Counted from the first letter of the stretch, positions 43,504 through 55,357 are shown. The stretch is 64,000 nucleotides of DNA from Hyposmocoma kahamanoa (GCF_003589595.1 NW_020654422.1:3407956-3471955); one strand, 5' to 3'. Numbers and translations: made by a program. The notes: generated by a model not told the origin, from the letters alone.

Positions 43504-45806
43504 ATGAGCAGTACGCCTGTTATAGAAAAACTTGATGGCAATTCGAACTACTCAATATGGAAGTTCCAGATGGAGATGTACCTTATAGATGCGGACCTAT
43601 GGGAGTACACGAGTGTCACACCCGATGCTACGGATATTCAAGGTACTAAAAGAGACCAACGAGAAAGAGCAAAGATTTGTTTACTGATTAAACCTTATTG
43701 TCTGATACATGTCAAGAACCAATGCTAAACAGACGTGAGTCGCCTTAAGGAATGCATTTGAAGACAAAGGCTTAAACAATTGTTGTAGATTACTATCGAG
43801 GCTAGTTAGCGACAAGCTTGAAAATTTTTCAACTGTATGAGATTACGTCAATTCGGTAATGACAACATCTCAAGAGCTGTCAGATCTTGGAAAAGAGGTA
43901 GATGATTAGCTTTTGGCTGCATTATTACTCAAAGGCCTAACACAGGATTTTCAACCTATGAGACTAGCGATAGAAAATAGTAACATTGAGCTTACTACTG
44001 ATTATGTCAAAACCAAACTTTTCCGAATGGAAGAAACATTCCTACTTCTACGTCTGGTACTCTGACATCCTCTGCTTTGTTATCCAAACAGAAAAACAAA
44101 AAAACCTCAAACACATGCTAAGAAAATTAAATGTTTCACCTGTAACTGACCACAAAAATAACCCAACAAAACGGAAAGAAGCGCTGAATACGTTTACTTT
44201 GGCATTTGAAGTTTCTCAAGACGAATGGATCCTCGATTCTGGTGCTTCGTCACACATGACTCATAAAAAGGAGTAGTTTAAGGACTATAAGAGTATTAAT
44301 ACTATCACAGTGTTAATGTACAAATGGTGCTAAAATATATGGAGAAGGAAAAGGCAAAGTAGTATGCAAGTTATTAGGGATAACTGTAAGTAATGTTATG
44401 TATATACCTAAATTATCAACTAATTTACTGAGTGTAGAGAGAAAGGGTATGTAATAGTATTTAGTCACAAGAGGTGTGAACTATTTAAAAGTGATGAATG
44501 CAAGATTACTGGTACAGCATTTATCAAAAGTGTAGAAGAGAAAGGCGTATATAAGTTGAAACAAAGCTGTTTACAGGGTTCTGCTCTCGCGTCCACAACT
44601 GAGCGCAATGAGATGTTGGACCTGTGGCACCAAAGCATGGGATGTCTTGGTATACGCAATCTCTTATTATTAAAAAACAAAATGGCAACAGGGGTAAGTT
44701 TTCCTGAAAACTGCTTGAAACTCCAGTGTGTATCTTGTTTAATGGGAAAACAATCGAAACAACCTAGGAAAAAGAACACAGGTACTGTTCGAGCCACAGA
44801 CGTGCTAGGTCTGATCCACTCAGATGTCTGTGAATATATGAGTGAAATGTCTTTCGGCAAACGTCGTTACTTTCTCACCTTTATCGACGATTTCAAGCGT
44901 AAAACGTTTGTGTATTTCTTAAAGCATAAAAGTGAAGTTTGCGAGAAATTTCTAGAATTGAAAGCACTTGTTGAAACACAAACTGGTAAAAAGATCAAAG
45001 CACTTAGGAGCGTCAATGGGAAAGACTTTGTCAACCAAAGAATGAACAATTTCTTAAAATTCAACGGCATAGAACACCAGCTCACCGTGGAGTATACCGC
45101 AGAGAAAACGGCGTCGCCGAACGAGCCAATCGTACAATATGTGAAAAGAGCACATCAATGTTGAACGGTCTTCAAAGGAAATTTTGGGCAGAAGCTGTCC
45201 AACATGCCGTCTATTTAAAGAATAGACACCTACTATAGCTTTGAAAAATGAAACGCCAGAAGAAACATGGACAGGAAAGAAGTGTAACCTAGATAATATC
45301 AAGGTTTTCAGATGCAAAGCCTTCATAGACATTCCTGACCAAAAACGGAAGAAGTTTGATCCTAAAAGCCGAGAGTTAGTCCATGTAGGGTGTTGGGAAA
45401 ATGCCAAAGCCTACCGACTATTAGATCCTATAACTGGTAGAGTATATAAAGCAAAGGATGTGGTATTATTTGAAGATCAATTATATAAACGCAATGAATT
45501 CTCACTCAGGTGCAGAACTTCAGGTTCAAGTGGATCATCAACTAGTGGAAGAAGTCCACTTACCCAGTTCTGAAATATCTACAGAGGTAGATATCATCAT
45601 AGGCAGATATCAGAAAAGATGATGAGTTACCTCAAGCTAAAGCAGAAACTCAAATTGTTGATCAAACTGAAGACGATAACTACGTGTCAGCTGATGAAAG
45701 AGAACGAGCAGAGCCTGTGATTGAAAGGAGGTATCCTTTAAGAGAAAGGAAAACCAAGCAGTTCCCTGATTACATTTTGTATCATGCAACTGAAATGGAA
45801 AACTGA
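43504..45806 (+). pseudogene. Ty1/Copia gag-protease-integrase polyprotein, RT missing
   Basis: A Copia polyprotein split by many stops and frameshifts. Gag starts at the ATG at 43504: KLDGNSNYSIWKFQMEMYL is the Copia gag signature, continuing in pieces through LLLKGLTQDFQPMRLAI. The protease active site is WILDSGASSHMT (about 44227-44262). The GAG-pre-integrase zinc region is LWHQSMGCLGIRNLLLL with CVSCLMGKQSKQ (44622-44763). The integrase core is LIHSDVCEYM (Asp) and FLTFIDDFKRKTFVYF (Asp). Downstream FRCKAFIDIPDQKRKKFDPK and YRLLDPITGRVYKAKDVV are the integrase C-terminal region, and RRYPLRERKTKQFPDY the linker before RT. The sequence stops at about 45806, where a dispersed repeat begins, so RT and RNase H and the 3' LTR are lost. 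It is dead, 3'-truncated. Confidence 0.85.
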
Positions 45807-46156
45807 AGGTTCCATTTAATTTTGAAGAAAATCATCCACCTCTAAGGGTGGCTGTTCACGCATGAAGACTCATTTTTATAAATAGCGCCTAAATTTTATT
45901 ACAAGGAACAATTATTTTAATGGTTGATTTTGCTACTCTCCAATTCAAGGCGTTTTTCTCTCTCAATATACTTTGAGTATTGACAACCGATTTTTATTAT
46001 CTCTTGTATCAAGTCACGTATAGTGGCGAACTAAGGGATGAATCCGGGTTTGCGCACTTTCCGATAACAGATTTTAATAAAACTTGGTAATTATATGTAA
46101 TTCCAGGTACTTTTGAGGTCGGTTTTTATAGTACACTGTACTGAGATTATTAACCC
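45807..46156 (+). repeat. 500-bp interspersed repeat, copy 2 (5' truncated)
   Basis: Starts at TTCCATTTAATTTTGAAGAA within the family and runs to TACACTGTACTGAGATTATT. Its left edge is the abrupt end of the Copia element. Confidence 0.8.
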
Positions 46157-46740
46157 AACGTTTCGACCTCTTTCACAAATCTCATGGTCATGGCTCACCG
46201 TATATTTTTTGTTTAAATTCAATAATTAAATAAATTTTTTAATTGTATAATTTCAATAAAGAAATATACGCGATTTTAGATCCTATTGTAAAATTAATTT
46301 CATATCAAAATTACTGTAGCAGTCCAAAAAATATAATAGCCGAGCACTTTTTTACAAGTATATTCACAGAGCGGTGCACCGATCAGTGTCCTTATGTTGA
46401 AAAGGCGCCCCAGCACGGATATCTCTAGGGACGATATCGGACGAGGTTGTACGTTTTCATTATATATTACTTGACGTTATAGAAGTGAGGGGCAGGAAAC
46501 TTTAAAAATAATTTACCTATACACTTTCATCAAAGATTATAAAAATGCTAAATAAAAGTAGGAAGGTATAACATTGGTCCGGGATGCATATTCGACATGT
46601 ATGTTGATAAATAATTTAATATTGGTCATGGTTAGTAAGTAGTATATGTTTTGTATGTATGTATAGTAACTCCATAAACACGTAGCAGCGTACACGCCTC
46701 GCATATATACTTCTCGCTTGCGTATATATATATATATATA
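46157..46740. other. Non-coding stretch, Penelope-associated motif
   Basis: 46151-46200 (CCCAACGTTTCGACCTC, TCATGGTCATGGCTCACC) resembles in reverse the noncoding motif next to the Penelope-like fragment at 63480-63540. A (TA)n microsatellite occupies 46723-46742. Confidence 0.4.
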
Positions 46741-46890
46741 TACGATGAGGCTCAATTTACATTGCCCATTAAGCTACGATGTGACTGACGCGACGAGACG
46801 GTGGCACGCCTTTGTTCCAAAATGCACTTCTAACCTTAAACAGTGGAAAAGGGATACGTACACCGTAGTATGCGCATAGGTTCCATAAAT
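46741..46890 (+). repeat. Left arm of a 150-bp inverted-repeat pair
   Basis: TACGATGAGGCTCAATTTAC ... CTACGATGTGACTGACGCGA ... GTTCCATAAAT. The reverse complement of 51041-51190 matches along the whole length with about ten differences. Noncoding. Confidence 0.85.
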
Positions 46891-47040
46891 AAGGGATATA
46901 ACATTAGTATATAATATATGAGATACCTGAATGCGGAAAATTGAAAGGTGACTAACCATCTGCAAAAACTATAAGACTTCCAGGATAACTATTTGAACTT
47001 TTACGAGATATTATAACTCACTGTTTAGCAAACATTAGCT

Positions 47041-47529
47041 TTTTAACCGGCTTCAAAAAAAGTAGGAGGTTCTCAATTCGACTGTATGTTTTTCTTTTTT
47101 TTTATGTCTGTTACGCGATAACTCCGGTATTTGTGAACCGATTTCCATGATTCTTTTTTGTTGCAAAGAGAGTACCTCCATAGTAGTCACATATAATTTT
47201 GAAGAATATCATCCAACTCTAAGGGTGGCGGTTCACGCATGAAGTTTTATTTTTATAAATAGCGCCTAAATTTTATTACAAGGAGCAATTATTTTAATGG
47301 TTGATTTTGCTATTCTTTAATTCAAGGCGTTTTTCTCTCTCAATATACTTTGAGTTGTGAGAACCGATTTTTATTATCTCCTGTGTCAAGTCCCGTATAG
47401 TGGCGAACTAGGGGATGAATACGGGTTCGCGCATTTTCCGGAAACCGATTTCAATAAAACTTGGTAATTACGTGTAATTCCACGTACTTTTGAGTCGGTT
47501 TTTTTAGTACTCTGTACTGAGATTATTAA
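47041..47529 (+). repeat. 500-bp interspersed repeat, copy 3 (full length)
   Basis: Most complete plus-strand copy: TTTTTAACCGGCTTCAAAAA, AGGAGGTTCTCAATTCGACT, TTACGCGATAACTCCGGTAT, AATAGCGCCTAAATTTTATT, GATGAATACGGGTTCGCGCA and TAGTACTCTGTACTGAGATT. Confidence 0.9.
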
Positions 47530-47564
47530 AAGTAACAACTTTGGCGAAGACATGCTGTTTATGA

Positions 47565-47643
47565 AGCAGTAGAGCTCCTTGTGAAAGAGTTCGTCCACGG
47601 AAGTAATGCCACGTTACCTATTTCTGCCGCCAAGCAATGTGAG
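47565..47643 (+). repeat. SINE-like repeat, copy 10 (5' fragment only)
   Basis: GCAGTAGAGCTCCTTGTGAA, GTTCGTCCACGGAAGTAATG and TTTCTGCCGCCAAGCAATG, then similarity stops. A 3'-truncated SINE must have been broken after insertion. Confidence 0.85.
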
Positions 47644-47811
47644 AGAATGAGTTCATTGTTGCTTTAATTGGCAGTTGAAGAACTATGATACACAACGCCA
47701 TCTCCATGAATGTTTCCTAAAGATCAGTTGTAGAAACCCAAATGTTTACCATGAGGCCATATGGTAGGTTTGTCCGGACATTGAGGCTTGATAAGGCATC
47801 ATCATTATCAT

Positions 47812-49130
47812 CATTATTCACAGTCTGATTTCACCCACTGCTGGGTATAGGCCTCCCGAAGTTTGTGCCATCCATCATGATCCCGTGCTAGCCGGATCCA
47901 TTGACGCCCCGCGACGCGTACTATGTCGTTGACCCACCTTGCAACAGTGCGCTTGACGCATCTTGTGCCCATCCTTGGACACCAATCAGTCGAGCTAGGT
48001 GTCCCGACCATCCCCATTTGAGTTCCATGATCCGAGTTCCAGCATCCTGGACTTTCGTCCATCGTCGGATCTCAACGTTTGGAACTCGGTCTACAAGGCT
48101 GATGGCAACTCTCAAGTTGTATACAGTCTCCTGCGTAAGCGTCCACGTCTCGTCACCATACGTCATGGTGGGCAGAACATATTGATTAAACAAGCGGGTC
48201 TTCAGACACTGTAGAACCATACCTGATTTAAGAATGTCACCTAACTTGCTAAACGCAGCCCATCCCAGCTTGACTCTTCTTTTTGAGATCTCTTTAGGCT
48301 GATACTCTTTGCCAAAGGACAGAACATGTCCGAGACAGACGTACTAATCGACTCTCTCCAGCCTCTCATTTCCCACCGTGACAGTGGTATTTAACGGACT
48401 GGAGAGATTCGCCATAATCTTTGGACATATTCATCCTTAGGCCAACTCTCAAAGAAGCATCATATAGTTGTTCCAGCATCCTTTGGAGATCGTCGAAGCT
48501 TGCAAATAGCACGAGATTGTCCGCGAATCTTACGTGAGACAAATGGTGTTACACCATAGATGTTAATGCGGCGGTTATCCCATTTAAGGGTTTTTACGAC
48601 ATCCTCAAGTTCTCGCCGGATTGGAACGGGATTGGTTAAATCGTGAACTCGTACCTGCAGAGTGGCTGAACGGTAGAGCTACTGGGGCACATCCACCTAG
48701 CGGGAGTCGATGTGGCAGCGATAAGGAGCGTGGAACACGGCCCAATGTTTGATACTGTCAAAGGCCTTCTCATAATCGACGAAGGCCATGACAAGGGGCC
48801 GGTTAAATTCGAGACATTTCCCCATCAGCTGATTCACCGTGTGGATATGGTAGATGGTTGAGAAGCCGCTCCGAAAGCCAGCCTGCTCAATAGGCTGCGC
48901 TTCGTCAAGTTCACTGGTAAGCCAGGTGGTCAAAATCTTTGTAAAAAGTTTATAAATCTGAGAGAGCAAGCTAATCGGCCGATAATTGCTAAGTTTTGCA
49001 ATGTCGCCTTTTTTGTGGATGATGGTGACGATGGCATTCCTCCATTGCTCTGGTGTTCGAGCTTCACGAAGAACTTTGTTGAAAAGTTTCACAAGCACTT
49101 TTACCACAGGATTTCCTCATGCTTTGAGTA
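47812..49130 (-). pseudogene. RTE-like LINE, reverse transcriptase and C-terminus, decayed
   Basis: Minus-strand remnant. 49107-48697 encodes RT blocks EQWRNAIVTIIHKKGD, SNYRPISLLSQIYKLFTKIL, QAGFRSGFSTIYHIHTVNQL and LVMAFVDYEKAFDSI (first catalytic Asp). The palm with the second Asp pair falls in 48250-48690 with frameshifts. 48220-47921 gives RLFNQYVLPTMTYGDETWTL and IRRWTKVQDA, and 48062-47814 ends REAYTQQWVKSDCE. After the stop comes an ATAATGATGATAATGATGAT-type tail (47795-47815), the simple-repeat end of RTE elements. The endonuclease and the RT entry blocks are missing. At least three frameshifts, so no product. Confidence 0.85.
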
Positions 49131-49170
49131 GTTGAACTGAAACACCATCATCTCATCATCATCAGATGAT

Positions 49171-49845
49171 GGTGTTTATAAGGCACGGAGTACTAATTTA
49201 GAGTTATTACTCTTTCTTCAAATAACCTGAAGAAAATTCGTGTTACTAAGAAAAGGCTTCATATACTAAAGAATGAGCCAGTCTTTTTGAACAATTTCGT
49301 AATGTACACATTTAATTTGAATATTATTACCGGCAGTTTTTAACGCCAGATGATCGAATCAATATCAGTAATGTCATTCCCAAACGACTCTGATTGATCT
49401 GTCTTGTGTCTATAAAAATCTACCAACTCCATCCGGGGCACCCGCGATTATTGCGAGTGTGGCCATGGCAAGGGTGCCCAGGAGTTGGAGGATTATTAAA
49501 TAGAACTGCAGATCAAAGTGTCATTTGGAAACAACATTACTGATATTGATTCCTTTATCTGGTATTGAAACCTGCCATTGATAATATTAAAATTAAACCT
49601 GTAGAAAATTACGAAATTGTAGAAACTGAACGACTACTACGAAATTGTAAAGACTGGCCTTTTCCTGGTAACATAAATTTTCTACAGGTTGTAAATAAAT
49701 TTTATTGAATATCAAGATGATTCACCACTATGATATTCAATTATTTTTTGTGAAATTACTCCACAAGTTAGTTATAATTGTACCAAGTGTTATTTCTTCA
49801 GGTTATTTGGAGAAAAGTAACAACTCTAAATTAGCATTCTGTGCC
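49171..49845. mobile_element. Fold-back element with long imperfect inverted repeats
   Basis: Left arm 49171-49395 and right arm 49520-49845 are reverse-complementary in pieces: ATAAGGCAC / GTGCCTTAT at the outer ends, CAAATAACCTGAAGAA / TTCTTCAGGTTATTTG, GAAAAGGC / GCCTTTTC, and GAATCAATATCAGTAATGT / ACATTACTGATATTGATTC near the centre. The centre has a second hairpin (CCAACTCC...GGAGTTGG). The right arm carries an extra segment (about 49690-49795) absent from the left. A 102-codon frame at 49705 overlaps it and is not a gene. Confidence 0.65.
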
Positions 49846-51040
49846 TTATTTTGCATCAAGCCTCAATGTCTCGATAAACCCACCGCATGTCCTCATGGTA
49901 AACATTTGAGTTTCTACAATTTATCTTCAGAAAACATTCCTGGAGATAGCGTAGTGTATCGTAGTTATTCAACTGCAATTGAAAACAACAATGAACAAAG
50001 TTTTCGTGTTTGACGTTCTCAACAAAATCATTTAATCAATGATATCACCGTTAATTTAAGTAAAATACAAATTTAAAAGATCGCTAAAGTACAAATAGAT
50101 CAAAAAGCAATTAAGTAATTTTTAGTTATTTGAAAAATTATGAATAACACTATCTTTCTTAAGTTTATTGGGACAAATAAACCACAATACTTTAAAACAA
50201 TTTTCGAAAGTGAACGTTATATTCAAAAATATCATAACAATTTAAAATTTGGTGGCGTTTTTAAGTTAAGGTGCCAAACGCCACCAAAACACCAAATTTG
50301 AGTCACGTAAGATGAAATCTCAAAAAACAAATTACGGGAAAAAAGTAAAAGCAAAATTTAAAAGTAAGTAAGTAAAAAGCAAAAAATAATGACAAAATTA
50401 GTCTCCTAATTTGGTTTCATAATACGACCTTAGGATAAAATAAAAATTGAGCCCAAATGGAGCCAGGAAAGCTGAATATTTTTTGTCCCACGTGCCACCA
50501 AAGGGAATATAATTTACTTTTTTGGCGGGAAATGGAACACAGTGCCCATGTTTTTCGCTGCCAGGTCCTAATACACGACTGAGGCTTGCGCGGGGCAAGA
50601 TCGTAATGGTTTTTATTTAAACTACTTACCAGTTGCTACCAGTTGAATATTTGCCACCAAAACTACAATTTTCGCGTAGACAAAGTTTGATCAAGTACCC
50701 AGTCTCCCACATACTGGTAATTGCAATACTTTCAATGATTTTAGTTAGTGCTTCTAATAGTGAATAACATACATGGAATTGTGGAATTGTTTTTGTTAAA
50801 AGCGTACACATTTTACCAGAACGACTATTTTATACAATGAAAATAGAAAGTGGACACACCAGCACAATTGAAAATCGGGACATTAATATTTTTTATTAAT
50901 TATTATTGTACAATGAATTTTCTGAAATTCTTGCCCTAAACAAATTTACGTCTATTTAAACTATAATCATTAATATTTCTTCACTTTACACCTTGTTTCT
51001 CAGCCTGGACTCGCAAAATTTACGCATGAGATATTCACCC
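49846..51040. other. AT-rich non-coding stretch
   Basis: No gene or repeat recognised apart from small frames of 60-66 codons on the minus strand. Confidence 0.4.
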
Positions 51041-51190
51041 ATTTATGGAACCGATCCGCATACTACGGTGTACGTATCCCTTTTCCACCGTTTAAGGTTA
51101 GAAGTGCATTTTTGAACAAACGCGTGCTACCGTCTCGTCGCGTCAGTCACATCGTAGCTTAATCGGCAATGTAAATTGACCCTTATCGTA
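51041..51190 (-). repeat. Right arm of a 150-bp inverted-repeat pair
   Basis: Reverse complement of 46741-46890 with about ten differences. Its outer end on the minus strand is TACGATAAGGGTCAATTTAC. Confidence 0.85.
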
Positions 51191-52405
51191 CAAATTAAAC
51201 ACTAGACCAAATTCTCGAGGTTGCGCGAGATATTCCGAAAAACGCGTGACATGTTTTTTGGCTCGTACCTAATTTGGACGTTACACAATTGACATACAGT
51301 TTATTATGCCATGTACTGTCGCGTTGCAAAAATTCGCCTTCACTCTACGTCACTCTCGCGCAAGTCGCGCCCTGTCATGCTAGCCCCACTGGAAAATGAC
51401 TGCCGCTTCTCCCCAGCTTCCCGCTCCTCACACCCCGCGGTCGATGGTTATAATATATTTTATAGAAAAACAAACAAGGGATTCTTCTGAATTATGATAA
51501 TCAAAAATTAATGTAGTCAGTATAATTAAAAATAAATTTAAATGAAACAGAGAAAAAAAAATCAACTGTGCGCCCCAATGGGTTATTTTGTTACTTACAC
51601 TTAGAAAAATACTTCCCATGACAGTCTTTATTGCTATAGAACTACAAAATGTAAATGAATTTCGTCGGCTAAATTTTAAAATCTCGTAACTCCATTATTG
51701 GACTAAATCCCTTTTTTAGTTTTCAAGCGCAATTTCGAGCAAAATACAATTTACAGACTTTCTTTTATAAAAGTACAATTATAGATTGTCGCATAGTTAT
51801 TTTTAGTAATTCTGTTTTTGTGCCTACATAAGAAGTTACGAGAATTAGGAATTTTGTAATTTCGTGATGTTAAAAACTTATGGAACTAAACACCTCTTTT
51901 GGCACTCAGCTCAAGACTTTTTCGGACTGTTTCTATAATGAATATTATACTTAAGAGAAAAATATTCACCGACGTATTTGAAAGAACGCTACAAAAGGTT
52001 GAATTATGATATGATAACAACGTTCACTATAAACCACTGGCCACATACCAGAACCTTCAATCGAAATCAAAAGGTGAAGTCCATTGACTTACAAATAAAT
52101 GGACGACGGGTCTAATACAAAAACCACGAAAAAAATGTCCCAAGTCAACCTATTCGAAATTTAAATTGTAATGTCATCGAAGTATCGCGCTGTCAGTAGA
52201 ACAAATGAAGACTAAAGCGGAGTGTCGCGCTCTGTATACGATTTTAGCGCCTTACAAGTGCGGACACTTTTTAGCGCGGACCCGACGTCCATATAATTGT
52301 AAGTCAATGGTGAAGTCATTATTATTTCAAATAAAGCTTTCTGATAAGTGGCCATTGGTTCATGTGAACATTGTTATCATAATTGTAACAAACGAATTGT
52401 TTAGT
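51191..52405. other. Non-coding stretch with a MITE right end
   Basis: 51340-51391 (CACTCTCGCGCAAGTCGCGC, CCTGTCATGCTAGCCCC) is another right terminus of the hairpin MITE family at 11533. The rest is AT-rich and unrecognised. Confidence 0.45.
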
Positions 52406-52706
52406 AGCAGTAGAGGTCCTTGTGACAGAGTTCGTCCAGAGAAGTATTGCCACCTTATCTATTTCTGCCGCCAAGCAATAATGTCAGCATTACTGTGTTC
52501 CGGTTTTGAAGGGTAAGGGTGCTGGCGAAATTAGAGACACATCGGACTTTTCAACTTATTTCTCAAGGTTCCGGGCGCAGTGAAAGTGCCCCTCAGATCT
52601 TTGCGATTTAAAGCTCTGAGTGGCACTGCAACTGTTATGGACAGTCTTGTAGCTTACCAACAGGCGCACGACTTGTTCGTCTCGTCACTTGATATCATAA
52701 AAGAAA
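52406..52706 (+). repeat. SINE-like repeat, copy 11
   Basis: Full-length plus-strand copy from AGCAGTAGAGGTCCTTGTGA through CAAGCAATAATGTCAGCATT and CACTGCAACTGTTATGGACA to TCGTCACTTGATATCATAAA. Confidence 0.9.
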
Positions 52707-52792
52707 ACTAGAGGAGTAATTTCACAATACAAAATTGAATATCATGGTAGTAAAACATCTTGACATTCAATAAATTAAAAAAAATACAATTA

Positions 52793-53010
52793 AGGCGACA
52801 ACTCTAGTCAGCTATGGTAGCTGTAAAGGTACCTACCTCGCTGAGTAAAGAAATAAATTTCTCATATATGGCGCAAAACAAAGATTTGCAAGAAGCACAT
52901 AGAAAAAAATGTTAGGTCTGCTGGTTCGTTCCGTGGTTTAATTGGCAGAGCATCTCACACGGATTGCCTGAATGTGCTGGTTCGAATCCGGCTGGATTTG
53001 AATGAAAGGA
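52793..53010 (+). repeat. tRNA-like-ended repeat family, copy B
   Basis: Head GGCGACAACTCTAGTCAGCT and GGTAGCTGTAAAGGTACCTA, middle TTTCTCATATATGGCGCAAA, then tRNA-like sequence from GTTCCGTGGTTTAATTGGCA to GCTGGTTCGAATCCGGCTGG. The T-arm stem (GCTGG/CCGGC) is sound and the D-arm plausible, but the anticodon stem does not pair and the loop CACGGAT lacks U33. It ends in an A/T-rich tail. Confidence 0.75.
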
Positions 53011-53467
53011 TTTGATTGAATTTCAATTATTCAATAGGTACATAATATTTCGATTTTGACTGAGAATTATAATAATTTCCTGAAAAAAATATTGTTGTTT
53101 ACGTATCATTAATTTGTATTATCGGCCTTTTGAAAAAAGTAAGACAGTCGATACACAAGGGTTTGTTACATATATTCTCTAATGATGTTTTCCTTTATTA
53201 TCAAAAATGCATTAAGTAATGTAATTTTATTGCAATAGACTTTGCAAAGTTAATTCTACTATAAAATTCTTATAAAGGCTCCATAAATCTTTATTCAACC
53301 CAGATTTAAAATAATTTATATAACGATTAGTGTCAGATCGTCCGAGTCATCCGTTAGCTCACTCTCTAGAGGTATTAGTGCCGCTAATACAGAATAAAGT
53401 AATTGAATTTCACTTTAGCCGTTGTTAGTTACTGGTTGTCGTAGAACATAAACAGTCACAAAATTTT
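53011..53467. other. Non-coding stretch
   Basis: AT-rich, with nothing recognised. Confidence 0.4.
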
Positions 53468-53650
53468 GTCGAGGAAAGTACTGTCACCATACCTGTGCCG
53501 GCTCCTGTTCCAATCAGTAACGTGAGCATTGCTGTGTTCCGGTTTTGATAGAGTGGGCGCAGTGGAGTTGCTCCTTGGGGCTTCGCATTTAAAGCTTTAA
53601 GTGGAACTGCAAAACGTGGTATAGATAGGTGTGTCTCATTTTTTTTTTGT
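53468..53650 (+). repeat. SINE-like repeat, copy 12 (degraded)
   Basis: CGAGGAAAGTACTGTCACCA, ATCAGTAACGTGAGCATTGC, TGTTCCGGTTTTGA, then a deletion to GGGCGCAGTGGAGTTGCTCC and AAAGCTTTAAGTGGAACTGC. An old, internally deleted copy. Confidence 0.7.
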
Positions 53651-55193
53651 TGTTTTTGACGGTTGACGTTTTTAGACGGAAAATCACGTGTTTTGCCGAA
53701 AACAGTACTAAATTATCAGTCATACTGACGTATGTTAACATATTGAACAGTGTGTCATTTATCTTCAAGGAACTATAAAATTTAAAATAATCATAGCATT
53801 ATTAAAATGTTCCAGCAACCTCTAAAATTGTACAAGTGTATGAGAGACAAAATTTCTAATTTCCCAATGGTTGACTTTGGCAAAATGAGATCAGTGTAAT
53901 TGTATTTGACAGGACATTATGTTAAGATTTCATAGTTATTTCATTGCGTTAATTTACCTTCATGCCAATAAATAAAAAAACAAAAGCCAAATTCAAGCAA
54001 GATGCTTTTATTAAAATTAATAAGTACATTTACGATAAGACTGCAAAAAAACTTAACATAAAATGAAACTTAAATGTCACACGATCATAAGATATTTATT
54101 ATAGTTTTAAATACCATTAATAAATATTTCCATCTTGCAGCGATAATAACCCCTTTAAACACTTTATCTTCCGAATAATGTAACACCCTTGGTGGCATTT
54201 TCTCAATGCACAATATCTTCAGGTACCAATAGTTGACACTAGTTACGTCCTAGTGTTTGACACCTCAATATAACGACTGTCAAGCATTGGGTGGCCATAG
54301 TAAAAAAGTCTTTGACACTCATGTCAAACACTACTCCAAACTACTCATAGAAACTTGTCACTAACCGAGTAATCCAAACCAACGTTCTTCGTCCTTACCA
54401 AATGGTCGAAATTAAGTTTTAAAACATGTGCCATTATACGAATGCTTGACATGGGTGTCAACTACTACTAAACGTTGTAATTTTGCACCAGTGTTTGACA
54501 TGCCTTTAAAATAAAATATAAACGATTTAAATCAATAAATACACACACAATAAATTCTTTGTACAGTTATATCATAGTTTTAATTTAATAAACAATTGCA
54601 GATAATTAACAAAATTCCGACTTATAAATGCACTAAAGTCTTAACAATTTTTGGAAGAACACCAATGCGCTTTCAACTCGGATCACCTTTTCGCAGAAAT
54701 TGTTGTCATACTGAAAAAAACATTGAGTGAATCGAAGAAAGCTTCTAAGCCGAATTCATGTATGTCATTACTAGTAAATTTAAAACGGTTTTGGAGATAT
54801 AACAATATTTGTTTCTTATTTGAAAAAAAAAATGAAGAAATGTCATACATTGGGACAGTGTTAAAAATTGCTACATTTACCTTACCAATTATAGTTACAT
54901 TATTGCAGAGGCCGGGAGGTAAGGGATTGCTGAACTTTTTTTTTAAAAAGTAAGCGGTTTTCATTTGCCTGTTTATAGTAGTTCATTGTTAGTAGATAGA
55001 TTTAAAAGTTTAGAGAAGCGAACAGCAATGGATTTTTATAATTATTTTGCAAATGACAAACATTCCGTGTACGTTTTTGAAAATAAACGCAAATATTTCC
55101 GACCATGATTGAGAAAAATAATTTACTTAGCACTCTTAAGTATAAAAAGGTTTGTTTGAGTCTTGCAACTCTTACCAACTATTTGATCTACTT
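53651..55193. other. Non-coding stretch with reiterated TTGACA motifs
   Basis: 54230-54500 holds repeated TTGACA(C/T) and TGTCAA words, some paired as TTGACACTCATGTCAA (54312) and TTGACATGGGTGTCAA (54446). Frames of 100 and 93 codons overlap on opposite strands at 54651-54964 without motifs. A minus-strand AATAAA-type signal at about 54006 could end a gene reading leftward, but no coding sequence supports it. Confidence 0.4.
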
Positions 55194-55334
55194 ACTATAT
55201 TGATGTTGGACAACCTGATAAAGGTGGCTAGTGGCAGCTGGATGCGGGCGGCACAGGACCGGGAATGTTGGCGTGCTCAAGGGGAGGCCTATGTCCACCA
55301 GTGAATGCGTGTGAACTAATGACTGACTATATTG
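55194..55334 (+). pseudogene. Short RTE-like LINE insertion with 9-bp target duplication
   Basis: 55203-55325 translates as DNLIKVASGSWMRAAQDREC then WRAQGEAYVHQ and a stop, the conserved last 40 residues of an RTE ORF (GxxWMRxAxDRxxWRxxGEAYVQQW), followed by TGACTGAC tail units. ACTATATTG at 55194-55202 repeats exactly at 55326-55334 and marks the insertion. Extreme 5' truncation to 123 bp. Confidence 0.75.
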
Positions 55335-55357
55335 TTTATGAAGTTCATGACGGTCTC

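Noticed and set aside
49705..50013. 102-codon plus-strand frame
   Set aside because: Overlaps the right arm and extra segment of a fold-back element; composition and position argue against a gene.
52935..53003. A tRNA gene
   Set aside because: T-arm and D-arm are tRNA-like, but the anticodon stem does not pair, U33 is missing and the unit is part of a dispersed repeat.
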